NCBI GenBank assembly: GCA_002364755.1
Contig: DEZI01000002.1
Location: forward strand, 62,001-126,000
Reading direction: 5' to 3'
Length of the DNA stretch: 64,000 nucleotides
DNA from: Stenotrophomonas maltophilia
GTDB lineage: Bacteria > Pseudomonadota > Gammaproteobacteria > Xanthomonadales > Xanthomonadaceae
Numbering within the stretch: position 1 is the stretch's first letter; the number at the start of each line of letters is the position of its first letter. Of this stretch, positions 52,220 through 60,569 are shown piece by piece. The notes beneath the pieces are model-generated. The model made no database searches. It was not told the DNA's origin and saw nothing but the letters and a program-made list of their open reading frames with translations. Both the position numbers and the translations under genes were made by a program.

Positions 52220-53023
52220 TTAGGAGCCCGCGTCCTGCGGAAATTCCTGTCGAATCCGCTGCAGATAACGATCGGATGCCGCCTGATCGCCCAGTCGCGC
52301 CTCGATTTCAGACGCAAGTTGTAACACGGAACGTGTGGCCGGTGCAGCCGCAATCCTACGTTCGGCGAAGGCGCGCGCCTCGAAGAACCGGCCACGACGG
52401 ACGTTGAGCTGCGCCATCGCCTCGAGTGCGACCGGGTTGGCCGGCACCATGACCAGGGCGGCACGCAGGTCGCGTTCGGCGCGTTCCACCTGCCCCGCAT
52501 CCAGCGCACAGCTGCCGGCATTGGCCAGCGTGCCGCCTGCCGAAGCGCTGCCTGGCAGCTGCAGCGCACGGTCGAACCACACCAGTGATTCGGCGGCGTT
52601 GCCGTGCTGGCACAGCCAGGCACCGTAATTGTTGAGGACGTCAACGCGCTGCGGCGCCAGTTCGGCGGCGCGGCGGAAACCCTCGCCTGCCTGCTGCGTG
52701 CGGCCGCGACGGTCGTCGATGCCGGCCATCAGCATCACCCCGTCCACGCCCTTGGGCCTGAGCTTGATGGCCTGGCGCACCTTGCGCTCGGCCTCGTCCA
52801 GGTTGCCCACCTGCATGTCGCGGGCTGCCAGCGCGAGCTGGTCCTGGTAACGGAATTCGTCGCGGACGCCCGGCGCATCGCGCACGTGGCGTTCCGGGGC
52901 GATATCACCACTGCGGGTGTATTCCTCGGGGAGGTGCGACTTGGTGGTCTTGCTGCAGCTACTGGCCAAAACGGCCAGCACCCCTGCAATCAGGACTGGC
53001 CAGAGCCGGTCACGCGGCCGCAT
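52220..53023 (-). CDS. pilW: Type IV pilus biogenesis/stability lipoprotein PilW (PilF)
   Basis: 267 aa. A lipobox (VLASSC) gives Cys23. Five to six TPR units follow (LAARDMQVGNLDEAERKVRQ, GVMLMAGIDDRRGRTQQAGE, LNNYGAWLCQHGNAAESLVW). This protein is the outer-membrane pilotin for the PilQ secretin. It overlaps rlmN's end by 14 bp, in the gene order usual in Gammaproteobacteria. Confidence 0.9.
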   Translation of the reverse strand: MRPRDRLWPVLIAGVLAVLASSCSKTTKSHLPEEYTRSGDIAPERHVRDAPGVRDEFRYQDQLALAARDMQVGNLDEAERKVRQAIKLRPKGVDGVMLMAGIDDRRGRTQQAGEGFRRAAELAPQRVDVLNNYGAWLCQHGNAAESLVWFDRALQLPGSASAGGTLANAGSCALDAGQVERAERDLRAALVMVPANPVALEAMAQLNVRRGRFFEARAFAERRIAAAPATRSVLQLASEIEARLGDQAASDRYLQRIRQEFPQDAGS

Positions 53024-54215
53024 CGCTCCCCTTCCCTGCCTGCAACGTCTTGTTGAATTCCGCCTGGCGGCGGGTGCGGTCCATCACCTGGCCCTTGAGC
53101 TGGCCACAGGCGGCGTCGATGTCGTCGCCACGGGTGCGCCGGACCATCGTCAGCACGTTGCTGTCGAGCAGGATCTTCTGGAAGGCGCGGATGTGCGCTT
53201 CTTCAGAACGCTCGTAGCGGGTGCCCGGGAACGGGTTGAACGGGATCAGGTTGACCTTGCCCGAATCCTTGGCCTGCACCGCGTTGTCGAACTGCCGCAT
53301 CAGGCGGGCCAGCTCGCGGGCATGCTCGGGCTTGTCGTTGATGCCCTTCATCAGGGTGTATTCGAAGGTGACCGATTCGCGGCGCTTGTTGGCGCGCAGG
53401 TAGCGCGCGCACGAGGCCATCAGCTCGGCGATCGGGTACTTCTTGTTGAGCGGCACCAGCGTCTCGCGCAGCGCATCGTTCGGCGCGTGCAGCGACACCG
53501 CCAGCGACACGTCGCTTTCGGTGGACAGGCGGTCGATCTGCGGCACCAGGCCGGAGGTCGACAGGGTCACGCGCTTGTTGGCCAGGCCGTAGCCCAGGTC
53601 GTCGCGCATCACGCTCATGGCGCGCACGACGTTGTCGAAATTCATCAGCGGCTCGCCCATGCCCATCATCACCACGTTGGTGAGGCGGCGCATCTGGTGC
53701 GGCACGTTGCCCAGATGGCGTGCGGCAACCCACACCTGGCCGATGATCTCGGCGGTGGTCAGGTTGCGGTTGAAGCCCTGGGTGGCGGTGGAGCAGAACG
53801 TGCAGTTCAGGCCGCAACCGACCTGCGAGGACACGCACAGCGTGCCGCGGGTCTTGTCGGGGATGTACACGGTCTCGATGGCGTTCTTGCCATCAACGCC
53901 CATCGCCAGCAGCCACTTGTGGGTGCCGTCTGCGGAGGGCTTGTCGAACACGATGTTCGGAACCAGCACCTCGGCATGGGCCTGCAGCTTGGCGCGCAGG
54001 ACCTTGCCGAGGTCGGTCATTTCATCGAAATCGGTGACGTAGCGATGATGGATCCACTTCATCACCTGATGGGCACGGAACTTCTTCTCGCCGAGAACCT
54101 CGACGAAGAACTTCTCCAGGCCCGCGCGATCGAGGTCGAGCAGGTTCTGCTTGCCAGCCGTGGGTGCCGACTTCGGCAGCGGCTGGATGGCGGGGGACTG
54201 TACGACCTCGTTCAC
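53010..54215 (-). CDS. rlmN: 23S rRNA (A2503-C2)/tRNA (A37-C2) methyltransferase
   Basis: 401 aa from the GTG at 54215 (NEVVQSPAIQPLPK), with GAGAGT before it; earlier in-frame starts would overlap ndk. The radical SAM cluster motif is CGLNCTFC, and the Cys of the methyl-transfer/thiyl pair is in DAACGQLKG. It methylates C2 of A2503 in 23S rRNA and A37 in some tRNAs. It is 10 bp downstream of ndk. Confidence 0.95.
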   Translation of the reverse strand: MNEVVQSPAIQPLPKSAPTAGKQNLLDLDRAGLEKFFVEVLGEKKFRAHQVMKWIHHRYVTDFDEMTDLGKVLRAKLQAHAEVLVPNIVFDKPSADGTHKWLLAMGVDGKNAIETVYIPDKTRGTLCVSSQVGCGLNCTFCSTATQGFNRNLTTAEIIGQVWVAARHLGNVPHQMRRLTNVVMMGMGEPLMNFDNVVRAMSVMRDDLGYGLANKRVTLSTSGLVPQIDRLSTESDVSLAVSLHAPNDALRETLVPLNKKYPIAELMASCARYLRANKRRESVTFEYTLMKGINDKPEHARELARLMRQFDNAVQAKDSGKVNLIPFNPFPGTRYERSEEAHIRAFQKILLDSNVLTMVRRTRGDDIDAACGQLKGQVMDRTRRQAEFNKTLQAGKGSDAAA

Positions 54216-54225
54216 GGCATTACTC

Positions 54226-54651
54226 TCAGCGCGAGACGACTTCGGTGGCGGCGAAGAAGTACGCGATTTCAATCGCGGCATTCTCGACCGAGTCCGAGCC
54301 GTGGGCGGCATTGGCATCGATGGATTCGGCGAAGTCGGCGCGGATGGTGCCCGCAGCGGCTTCCTTCGGGTTGGTGGCGCCCAGCAGGTCGCGGTGGGCC
54401 AGGACGGCGTTCTCGCCTTCCAGGGCCTGGATCATCACCGGGCCGGAGATCATGAACTCGACCAGCGCGTTGAAGAACGGACGCTCGCGGTGCACGGCGT
54501 AGAAGCCTTCGGCTTCCCGACGCGACAGCTGCTTGTACTTGGCGGCCACGACCTTCAGGCCGGCCTTCTCGAAGCGGGCGTAGATTTCGCCGATGACGTT
54601 CTTGGCAACGGCGTCCGGCTTGATGATCGAAAGGGTGCGCTCCAGCGCCAT
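54226..54651 (-). CDS. ndk: Nucleoside diphosphate kinase
   Basis: 141 aa, normal length: MALERTLSIIKPDAVAKNVI start and the active-site His in NAAHGSDS. It transfers the gamma-phosphate between NTP/NDP pools. TTGGAG is the ribosome site. It is the first gene of the cluster to der and is preceded by an attenuator-like leader. Confidence 0.97.
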   Translation of the reverse strand: MALERTLSIIKPDAVAKNVIGEIYARFEKAGLKVVAAKYKQLSRREAEGFYAVHRERPFFNALVEFMISGPVMIQALEGENAVLAHRDLLGATNPKEAAAGTIRADFAESIDANAAHGSDSVENAAIEIAYFFAATEVVSR

Positions 54652-54668
54652 GGGATGTCTCCAATGGA

Positions 54669-54753
54669 TTCGGGCCGCTGATGGCCCGAAGGGTAACAAA
54701 AAAAAAGCCGCGTCGAAACGCGGGCTTAGCCTGATAAACGTAGGCGAATTGTA
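54669..54753 (-). promoter_or_regulatory. ndk leader with terminator hairpin and second hairpin
   Basis: On the minus strand a TACAAT -10-like box (54748-54753) is followed by GCCCGCGT-TTCG-ACGCGGC and nine T (54698-54725), a canonical intrinsic terminator, then a perfect TTCGGGCC/GGCCCGAA hairpin (54669-54690) just before the ribosome site. No gene lies upstream on this strand to need a terminator, so this looks like transcriptional attenuation of ndk. Confidence 0.55.
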
Positions 54754-54795
54754 AGAGATAACGCGACCGGGTGGTAGAGGGCCTGTGGCCCTGCT

Positions 54796-54862
54796 GTAGA
54801 GCCGAGCCCACGCTCGGCTGCTCTTGGGGTCCAAAGCCAGCCGAGCGTGGGCTCGGCTCTAC
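54796..54862. repeat. GTAGAGCC-type REP doublet
   Basis: A perfect 25-bp inverted repeat, GTAGAGCCGAGCCCACGCTC outward with its mirror ending GGCTCTAC, between ndk and the TetR gene. Confidence 0.9.
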
Positions 54863-54972
54863 ACGGCCCGCCTCGGCCACTCCCCCGCCCATTCACCCAC
54901 CTGAGCGGATTCTGACCGGTCCAACCATTTTGCTGCATTGCAAAATGCCATACGCCCCCGTCTGGTCCTAGT

Positions 54973-54990
54973 ATCAAACAATCGTTTGAT
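54973..54990. promoter_or_regulatory. PsrA-type operator
   Basis: ATCAAAC-AATC-GTTTGAT is a perfect inverted repeat 17 bp before the TetR gene. It matches the PsrA consensus (G/C)AAAC-N2-4-GTTT(G/C), so it is the likely site for autoregulation and control of the fatty-acid genes. Confidence 0.7.
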
Positions 54991-55006
54991 TAAGGTCCGC
55001 CGCCCC

Positions 55007-55660
55007 ATGGCCAAGCCCGCCCACTTCTCGACCAAGGACCGGATCCTCGGCGCCGCCGAGGAGCTGTTCGCCCTGCATGGCTTCGCCGGCACCTCCCTGC
55101 GCCAGGTCACCAGCCAGGCCGACGTCAACATCGCGGCGGTCAACTACCACTTCGGCTCCAAGGAAAACCTGGTCAACGAGGTGTTCCGCCGCCGCATGGA
55201 CGAGATGACCAGCGTGCGGCTGGCCCAGCTCGAGCGCGCCCGCAGCGAACATCCCGGCCAGCTGCGCCCGGTGCTGGCCGCCTTCGTCGAGCCCGCCCTG
55301 GCCATGGCCCAGGACCGGCAGAGCGGCGGCGCCTTCGTGCGGGTGATCGCCCGCGCCTACGCCGAGAAGAACGACAACCTGCGCAAGTTCCTGTCCGACC
55401 ACTACGGCCACGTGCTGCGCGCGTTCGGCAAGGCCATCGCCGAGTGCGTGCCGGGCCTGAGCAAGGAGGAGCTGTACTGGCGCCTGGATTTCCTGGCCGG
55501 TTCGCTCACCTACGCCATGGCGGATTTCGGCCTGATCAAGCGACCCGCAGGTGTCACCGAAGCGGCGCATCGTGCCCATGCCGCCCATGAACTGATCCAT
55601 TTCGCCGAAGCCGGGTTCCGCGCCGCCGCACGCGGCAGTGCCCTGCCCGCTTCCCCGTGA
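55007..55660 (+). CDS. PsrA-like TetR regulator of fatty-acid metabolism
   Basis: 217 aa from ATG 55007 (MAKPAHFSTKDRILGAAEEL). Helix-turn-helix SLRQVTSQADVNIAAVNYHF closely matches the PsrA/CerR group. The effector domain (ELYWRLDFLAGSLTYAMADF) is PsrA-like. It is 54 bp before beta-oxidation genes and has the palindrome above at its own promoter. PsrA proteins are released from DNA by long-chain fatty acids or acyl-CoA. An upstream start at 54938 would overlap the operator. Confidence 0.87.
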   Translation: MAKPAHFSTKDRILGAAEELFALHGFAGTSLRQVTSQADVNIAAVNYHFGSKENLVNEVFRRRMDEMTSVRLAQLERARSEHPGQLRPVLAAFVEPALAMAQDRQSGGAFVRVIARAYAEKNDNLRKFLSDHYGHVLRAFGKAIAECVPGLSKEELYWRLDFLAGSLTYAMADFGLIKRPAGVTEAAHRAHAAHELIHFAEAGFRAAARGSALPASP

Positions 55661-55713
55661 TTCCACCGGGTGTGACACACCCAGTAACTGCTGACCAACA
55701 AAGGCCCTACACC

Positions 55714-58086
55714 ATGTCCAATTCCCTGCTAGTCCGCCGCGCCGCCGTGCTGGGTGCCGGCGTCATGGGTGCCCAGATCGCCGCCCACCTCACCAACGCT
55801 GGCGTCGACACTGTGCTGTTCGACCTGCCCGCCAAGGAAGGTCCGGCCGATGGCATCGTGCTGAAGGCGATCGCCAACCTGGGCAAGCTGAGCCCGGCGC
55901 CGCTGGCCAGCAAGTCGCTGGCTGAAGCCATCACCCCGGCGAATTATGAGTCGGGCCTGGACCAGCTGAAGGACTGCGACCTGATCATCGAGGCCATCGC
56001 CGAGCGCATGGACTGGAAGCAGGACCTGTACAAGAAGATCGCCCCGTTCGTGGCCGACCACGCGGTGCTGGCGTCCAATACCTCGGGCCTGGGCATCAAC
56101 AAGCTGGCCGACGTGCTGCCGGAGCAGCTGCGCCACCGCTTCTGCGGCGTGCACTTCTTCAACCCGCCGCGCTACATGCACCTGGCCGAGCTGATCCCGG
56201 CCACCACCACCGACGCCGCCGTGCTGGAAGGCCTGGAAGCATTCCTGGTCACCACCCTGGGCAAGGGCGTGGTGTACGCCAAGGACACCCCGAACTTCAT
56301 CGGCAACCGCATCGGCGTGTTCTCGATCCTGTCCACCATCCACCACACCCAGGAATTCGGCCTGGGCTTCGATGAAGTGGACGGCCTGACCGGCCCGCTG
56401 GTCGGCCGCCCGAAGTCGGCTACCTACCGTACCTCCGACGTGGTCGGCCTGGACACCATGGCCCACGTCATCAAGACCATGGGCGATACCCTGCCGAACG
56501 ACCCGTGGCATGAGTTCTTCAAACCGCCGAAGTGGCTGGACGCGCTGATCGCCAAGGGTGCACTGGGCCAGAAGACCGGCGCCGGCATCTTCCGCAAGGT
56601 CGGCAAGGACATCCTCGTGCTGGACCTGGAAAAGCAGGACTACCGCCCGGCCGACCGCACCGCCGCACCGGAAGTGGTCGAGATCCTGAAGATCAAAAAC
56701 TCGGCCGAGAAGTTCGCCAAGCTGCGCGAAAGCCAGCACCCGCAGGCGCAGTTCCTGTGGGCGACCTTCCGCGACCTGTTCCACTACAGCGCCTACCACC
56801 TGGCCGACATCGCCGAGACCGCGCGCGACGTCGACCTGGCCATCCGCTGGGGCTACGGCTGGTCGCTGGGCCCGTTCGAGACCTGGCAGGCCGCCGGCTG
56901 GAAGCAGGTCGCGCAGTGGATCGCCGATGACATCGTCGCCGGCAAGAGCATGAGCAGCGCCCCGCTGCCGGACTGGGTGTTCGATGGCCGCGACGGCGTG
57001 CATGCCGCCGAAGGTAGCTACAGCCCGTCCCGCAACGCCAAGCTGCCGCGTTCGGCGCTGCCGGTGTACCAGCGCCAGCGCTTCCCGGATCCGCTGCTGG
57101 GCGAGAAGTTCGCGCCGGGCGAGACCGTGTTCGAGAACGACGGCCTGCGCATGTGGCACGACGGCGACGGCATCGCCGTGGTCAGCTTCAAGACCAAGAT
57201 GAATACCGTCTCCGACCAGGTGCTGGACGGCCTGCAGGAATGCGTCAGCCGCGCCGAGAAGGATTTCCAGGGCCTGGTGATCTGGCAGCAGAAGGAACCC
57301 TTCTCCGCCGGTGCCGACCTGGCCGGTGCGCTCGGCCTGCTGCAGGCCGGCAAGGTCGACCAGTTCGAAGAGATGGTCGCCAACTTCCAGCGCACCAGCC
57401 AGCGCATCAAGTACTCGCTGGTGCCGGTGGTGGCTGCCGTGCGCGGCCTGGCCCTGGGGGGCGGCTGCGAGTTCCAGATGCACAGCGCCAAGACCGTCGC
57501 CTTCCTGGAAAGCTACATCGGCCTGGTCGAGGCCGGCGTCGGCCTGCTGCCGGCCGGTGGCGGCCTGAAGGAACTGGCCGTGCGCGCCTCGCAGGCCGCA
57601 GGCCCGGGCGGTGACGTGTTCGCCGAACTGAAGAAGACCTTCGAGACCGTGGCGATGGCCAAGGTGTCCAACTCGGCGGTCAACGCCCAGGAACTGGGCC
57701 TGCTGCGCAGCACCGACAAGGTGGTGTTCAACAGCTATGAAGCGCTGTACATCGCCAAGGCCGAAGCCCGTGCGCTGGCCGAAGCCGGCTACCGCCCGCC
57801 GCTGCCGGCACGCCGCATCCAGGTCGCCGGTGACGTGGGTATCGCCACCTTCAAGATGATGCTGGTCAACATGCTGGAAGGCCGTTTCATCAGCCCGTAC
57901 GACTACGAGATCGCCGAGCGCATCGCCACCGTGCTGTGCGGCGGCAAGGTCGACCGCGGCACCCTGGTGGACGAAGAGTGGTTGCTGACCCTGGAGCGCA
58001 AGCACTTCGTCGAACTGGCCCAGCAGGAAAAGACCCAGGCCCGCATCGCGCACATGCTGAAGACCGGCAAGCCGCTGCGTAACTGA
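55714..58086 (+). CDS. 3-hydroxyacyl-CoA dehydrogenase/enoyl-CoA hydratase (FadN-like)
   Basis: 790 aa from ATG 55714. The dehydrogenase comes first: VLGAGVMGAQIAAHL (NAD loop), CGVHFFNPPRYMHLAELIP and GFVTTLGKG-type region. The hydratase/isomerase comes last, with WQQKEPFSAGADLAGAL and RGLALGGGCEFQMHSA (oxyanion loop). This order is that of B. subtilis FadN, not of E. coli FadB. It carries out the middle two steps of beta-oxidation. Partnered with the thiolase 99 bp downstream, and preceded by its regulator. Confidence 0.93.
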   Translation: MSNSLLVRRAAVLGAGVMGAQIAAHLTNAGVDTVLFDLPAKEGPADGIVLKAIANLGKLSPAPLASKSLAEAITPANYESGLDQLKDCDLIIEAIAERMDWKQDLYKKIAPFVADHAVLASNTSGLGINKLADVLPEQLRHRFCGVHFFNPPRYMHLAELIPATTTDAAVLEGLEAFLVTTLGKGVVYAKDTPNFIGNRIGVFSILSTIHHTQEFGLGFDEVDGLTGPLVGRPKSATYRTSDVVGLDTMAHVIKTMGDTLPNDPWHEFFKPPKWLDALIAKGALGQKTGAGIFRKVGKDILVLDLEKQDYRPADRTAAPEVVEILKIKNSAEKFAKLRESQHPQAQFLWATFRDLFHYSAYHLADIAETARDVDLAIRWGYGWSLGPFETWQAAGWKQVAQWIADDIVAGKSMSSAPLPDWVFDGRDGVHAAEGSYSPSRNAKLPRSALPVYQRQRFPDPLLGEKFAPGETVFENDGLRMWHDGDGIAVVSFKTKMNTVSDQVLDGLQECVSRAEKDFQGLVIWQQKEPFSAGADLAGALGLLQAGKVDQFEEMVANFQRTSQRIKYSLVPVVAAVRGLALGGGCEFQMHSAKTVAFLESYIGLVEAGVGLLPAGGGLKELAVRASQAAGPGGDVFAELKKTFETVAMAKVSNSAVNAQELGLLRSTDKVVFNSYEALYIAKAEARALAEAGYRPPLPARRIQVAGDVGIATFKMMLVNMLEGRFISPYDYEIAERIATVLCGGKVDRGTLVDEEWLLTLERKHFVELAQQEKTQARIAHMLKTGKPLRN

Positions 58087-58096
58087 TTGATGGCGG

Positions 58097-58156
58097 GTGC
58101 CGGCTGCGGCCGGCACTCCTCTGCCTCTGGTAGGTGCCGACCGCTGGTCGGCACAC
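58097..58156. repeat. GTAGGTGCC-type REP and palindrome
   Basis: A GTGCCGGCTGCGGCCGGCAC palindrome at 58097-58116 and a GTAGGTGCCGACCGCTGGTC element at 58130-58156, a further S. maltophilia REP class, sit between the two beta-oxidation genes. Confidence 0.75.
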
Positions 58157-58185
58157 CGGCAAAACCCATTCGAGAGATGACCGCA

Positions 58186-59394
58186 ATGACCAAGCAAATC
58201 CAGGACGCCTACATCGTCGCCGCCACCCGTACCCCGGTTGGCAAGGCGCCCAAGGGCATGTTCCGCAACACCCGCCCCGACGACATGCTTGCGCACGTGC
58301 TGCGCAGCGTCGTCGCCCAGGCCCCGGGCGTGGACGTCAACCGCATCGATGACGCGATCATCGGCTGTGCCATGCCGGAAGCCGAGCAGGGCATGAACGT
58401 GGCGCGCATCGGCGTGCTGCTGGCCGGCCTGCCGAACACCATCGCCGCGCAGACCGTGAACCGCTTCTGCTCCTCCGGCCTGCAGGCCGTGGCGCAGGCC
58501 GCCGACGCGATCCGCCTTGGCAATGCCGACCTGATGCTGGCCGGCGGCACCGAATCGATGTCGATGGTGCCGATGATGGGCAACAAGATCGCGATGGCGC
58601 CGAGCGTGTTCGATAACGACCACGTGGCCATCGCCTACGGCATGGGCATCACCGCCGAGAAGGTGGCTGAAGAGTGGAAGGTCTCGCGCGAAGACCAGGA
58701 CGCCTTTGCCCTCGCCTCGCACCAGAAGGCCATGGCCGCCATCCAGAGCGGCGAGTTCAAGGACGAGATCAGCCCGTACGAGATCGTCTCGCACCTGCCG
58801 GACCTGGCCGACGGCCAGCGCATCATCACCCGCAACAAGGTTGCCGACACCGACGAAGGTCCGCGTCCGGACTCCTCGGCCGAAGGCCTGGCCAAGCTGC
58901 GCCCGGTGTTCCGCAACGGCCAGTTCGGCGGCACCGTCACCGCCGGCAACTCCTCGCAGATGAGCGACGGTGCCGGTGCGGTGCTGCTGGCCTCGGAACA
59001 GGCGATCAAGGATTACGGCCTGACCCCGCTGGCCCGTTTTGTCAGCTTCTCGGTGGCCGGCGTGCGTCCGGAAGTGATGGGCATCGGCCCGATCGCCGCG
59101 ATCCCGAAGGCACTGAAGCAGGCCGGCCTGACCCAGGACCAGCTGGACTGGATCGAGCTCAATGAAGCCTTCGCCGCGCAGTCGCTGGCGGTGATCCGCG
59201 ATTGCGGCCTGGACCCGAGCAAGGTCAACCCGCTGGGCGGCGCGATCGCCCTGGGCCATCCGCTGGGTGCGACCGGCGCGATCCGTACCGCGACCCTGCT
59301 GCACGGCCTGCGTCGCCGCCAGCAGAAGTACGGCATGGTGACGATGTGCATCGGCACGGGCATGGGCGCGGCGGGTATTTTCGAGGCGCTGTAA
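58186..59394 (+). CDS. fadA: Acetyl-CoA C-acyltransferase (3-ketoacyl-CoA thiolase)
   Basis: 402 aa from ATG 58186 (MTKQIQDAYIVAATRTPVGK), GAGAG 8 nt before. Thiolase motifs: nucleophile Cys in VNRFCSSGLQAV, His in GHPLGATGA, and second Cys in MCIGTGMGAA. It cleaves 3-ketoacyl-CoA to acetyl-CoA. It follows the FadN-like gene and ends before a bidirectional terminator. Confidence 0.95.
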   Translation: MTKQIQDAYIVAATRTPVGKAPKGMFRNTRPDDMLAHVLRSVVAQAPGVDVNRIDDAIIGCAMPEAEQGMNVARIGVLLAGLPNTIAAQTVNRFCSSGLQAVAQAADAIRLGNADLMLAGGTESMSMVPMMGNKIAMAPSVFDNDHVAIAYGMGITAEKVAEEWKVSREDQDAFALASHQKAMAAIQSGEFKDEISPYEIVSHLPDLADGQRIITRNKVADTDEGPRPDSSAEGLAKLRPVFRNGQFGGTVTAGNSSQMSDGAGAVLLASEQAIKDYGLTPLARFVSFSVAGVRPEVMGIGPIAAIPKALKQAGLTQDQLDWIELNEAFAAQSLAVIRDCGLDPSKVNPLGGAIALGHPLGATGAIRTATLLHGLRRRQQKYGMVTMCIGTGMGAAGIFEAL

Positions 59395-59491
59395 GGTTCA
59401 AAGCGTTGCCAGCGGATGTGCTGGTCTGCTGTGATGCCCGGGTGGGTGAGACTGCCCGGGATGCGCGGCCTCCCGGCGGCTGAGGGGCGAG

Positions 59492-59516
59492 CAGTAGATC
59501 CACGCCATGCGTGGAT
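59492..59516 (+). repeat. GTAGATCC-type REP element
   Basis: GTAGATCCACGCCATGCGTG single element between the thiolase stop and the bidirectional terminator. Confidence 0.8.
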
Positions 59517-59572
59517 GCTCTTGCACCCGGGGTCAGAGCCCTTTGCTGCGAAAAGGGGTCCGACGCCCAAAG

Positions 59573-59600
59573 AAAAAGGCAGCCATTGGCTGCCTTTTTT
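59573..59600. terminator. Bidirectional intrinsic terminator
   Basis: AAAAA-GGCAGCC-ATT-GGCTGCC-TTTTTT: arms 59578-59584 and 59588-59594 with A- and T-runs on both sides. It serves the thiolase gene (plus) and galU (minus). Confidence 0.92.
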
Positions 59601-59687
59601 GCTTTTGCCTTTGCCTTTGGTTCCGCCCTTTCCGTCCGCGCCTCCCTGTATAGCCAGGGAGGCGCTGCACGGAGCACTCGAAAACCC

Positions 59688-60569
59688 TCACTCTTCCGCC
59701 AGCATCTCCGTCAGCTTGGCGCGCGCCGGCTTCGCCAGCTTCTTGTTCTCAAGCGCGAAACGGATCGTCGCTTCAACCAGGCCCAGATGGGTGCCGCAGT
59801 CGAAACGGGTGCCCTCGAAGCGGTAGGCATCCACTTCCTCGGTCGCCAGCAGCGAAGCGATCGCATCGGTCAGCTGGATCTCGCCGCCGGCACCGGTGCC
59901 GGTGGACTCCAGCAGGTCGAAGATCTTCGGGCTCAGCACGTAACGGCCGACCACCGCCAGATCGCTCGGGGCGTCCTCCGGCTTCGGCTTCTCCACGATC
60001 TGCGAAATACGGCCCTTGCGGCCATCGAACGCCTCGGTCGCGACGATGCCGTAGCTCGCGGTGTTCTCGTGCGGCACGTCCTCCACCGCGATCACGCTGG
60101 CACCGCTGGCCTCGTTGAGGTCGGCCATCTGCTTCAGCGCGCCGTCGCCGCGGTTCCAGATCAGGTCGTCGGGCAGCAGCACGGCGAACGGTTCGTCACC
60201 GATCACCGCCTTCGCACACAGCACCGCATGGCCCAGGCCCAGCGCTTCGGCCTGGGTCACGAAGACCGCGCGCACACCCTCGGGCAGCACGTGGCGGATC
60301 ATCTCCAGCTGCTCGTGCTTGCCCGCACGCTCCAGCTTCTGCTCAAGCTCGTAGGCCTTGTCGAAGTAATCGGCAACGGCGTGCTTGTAGCGGTTGGTGA
60401 TGAAGATCAGGGTGTCACAACCTGCCTCGATGGCCTCATCGACGGCATACTGGATAAGCGGACGATCGATGATCGGCAGCATTTCCTTCGGAACCGTCTT
60501 GGTTGCCGGCAAAAAGCGCGTCCCGAGCCCTGCCACTGGAAAAACAGCCTTACGAATTCGCTTGCTCAT
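59688..60569 (-). CDS. galU: UTP-glucose-1-phosphate uridylyltransferase
   Basis: 293 aa. Motifs: GLGTRFLPATKTVPKEMLPI (nucleotide loop), VDEAIEAGCDTLIFITNRYK, LLPDDLIW and KGRISQIVEKP. It makes UDP-glucose for LPS core and exopolysaccharide. Its ATG directly follows the TAA of the upstream dehydratase gene (TAAATG). It is the last gene of the envelope operon. Confidence 0.96.
   Translation of the reverse strand: MSKRIRKAVFPVAGLGTRFLPATKTVPKEMLPIIDRPLIQYAVDEAIEAGCDTLIFITNRYKHAVADYFDKAYELEQKLERAGKHEQLEMIRHVLPEGVRAVFVTQAEALGLGHAVLCAKAVIGDEPFAVLLPDDLIWNRGDGALKQMADLNEASGASVIAVEDVPHENTASYGIVATEAFDGRKGRISQIVEKPKPEDAPSDLAVVGRYVLSPKIFDLLESTGTGAGGEIQLTDAIASLLATEEVDAYRFEGTRFDCGTHLGLVEATIRFALENKKLAKPARAKLTEMLAEE

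Noticed and set aside
55729..59304. Very long open frame on the minus strand (about 1,190 codons)
   Set aside because: Antisense to the FadN-like and thiolase genes, same artefact of codon bias.
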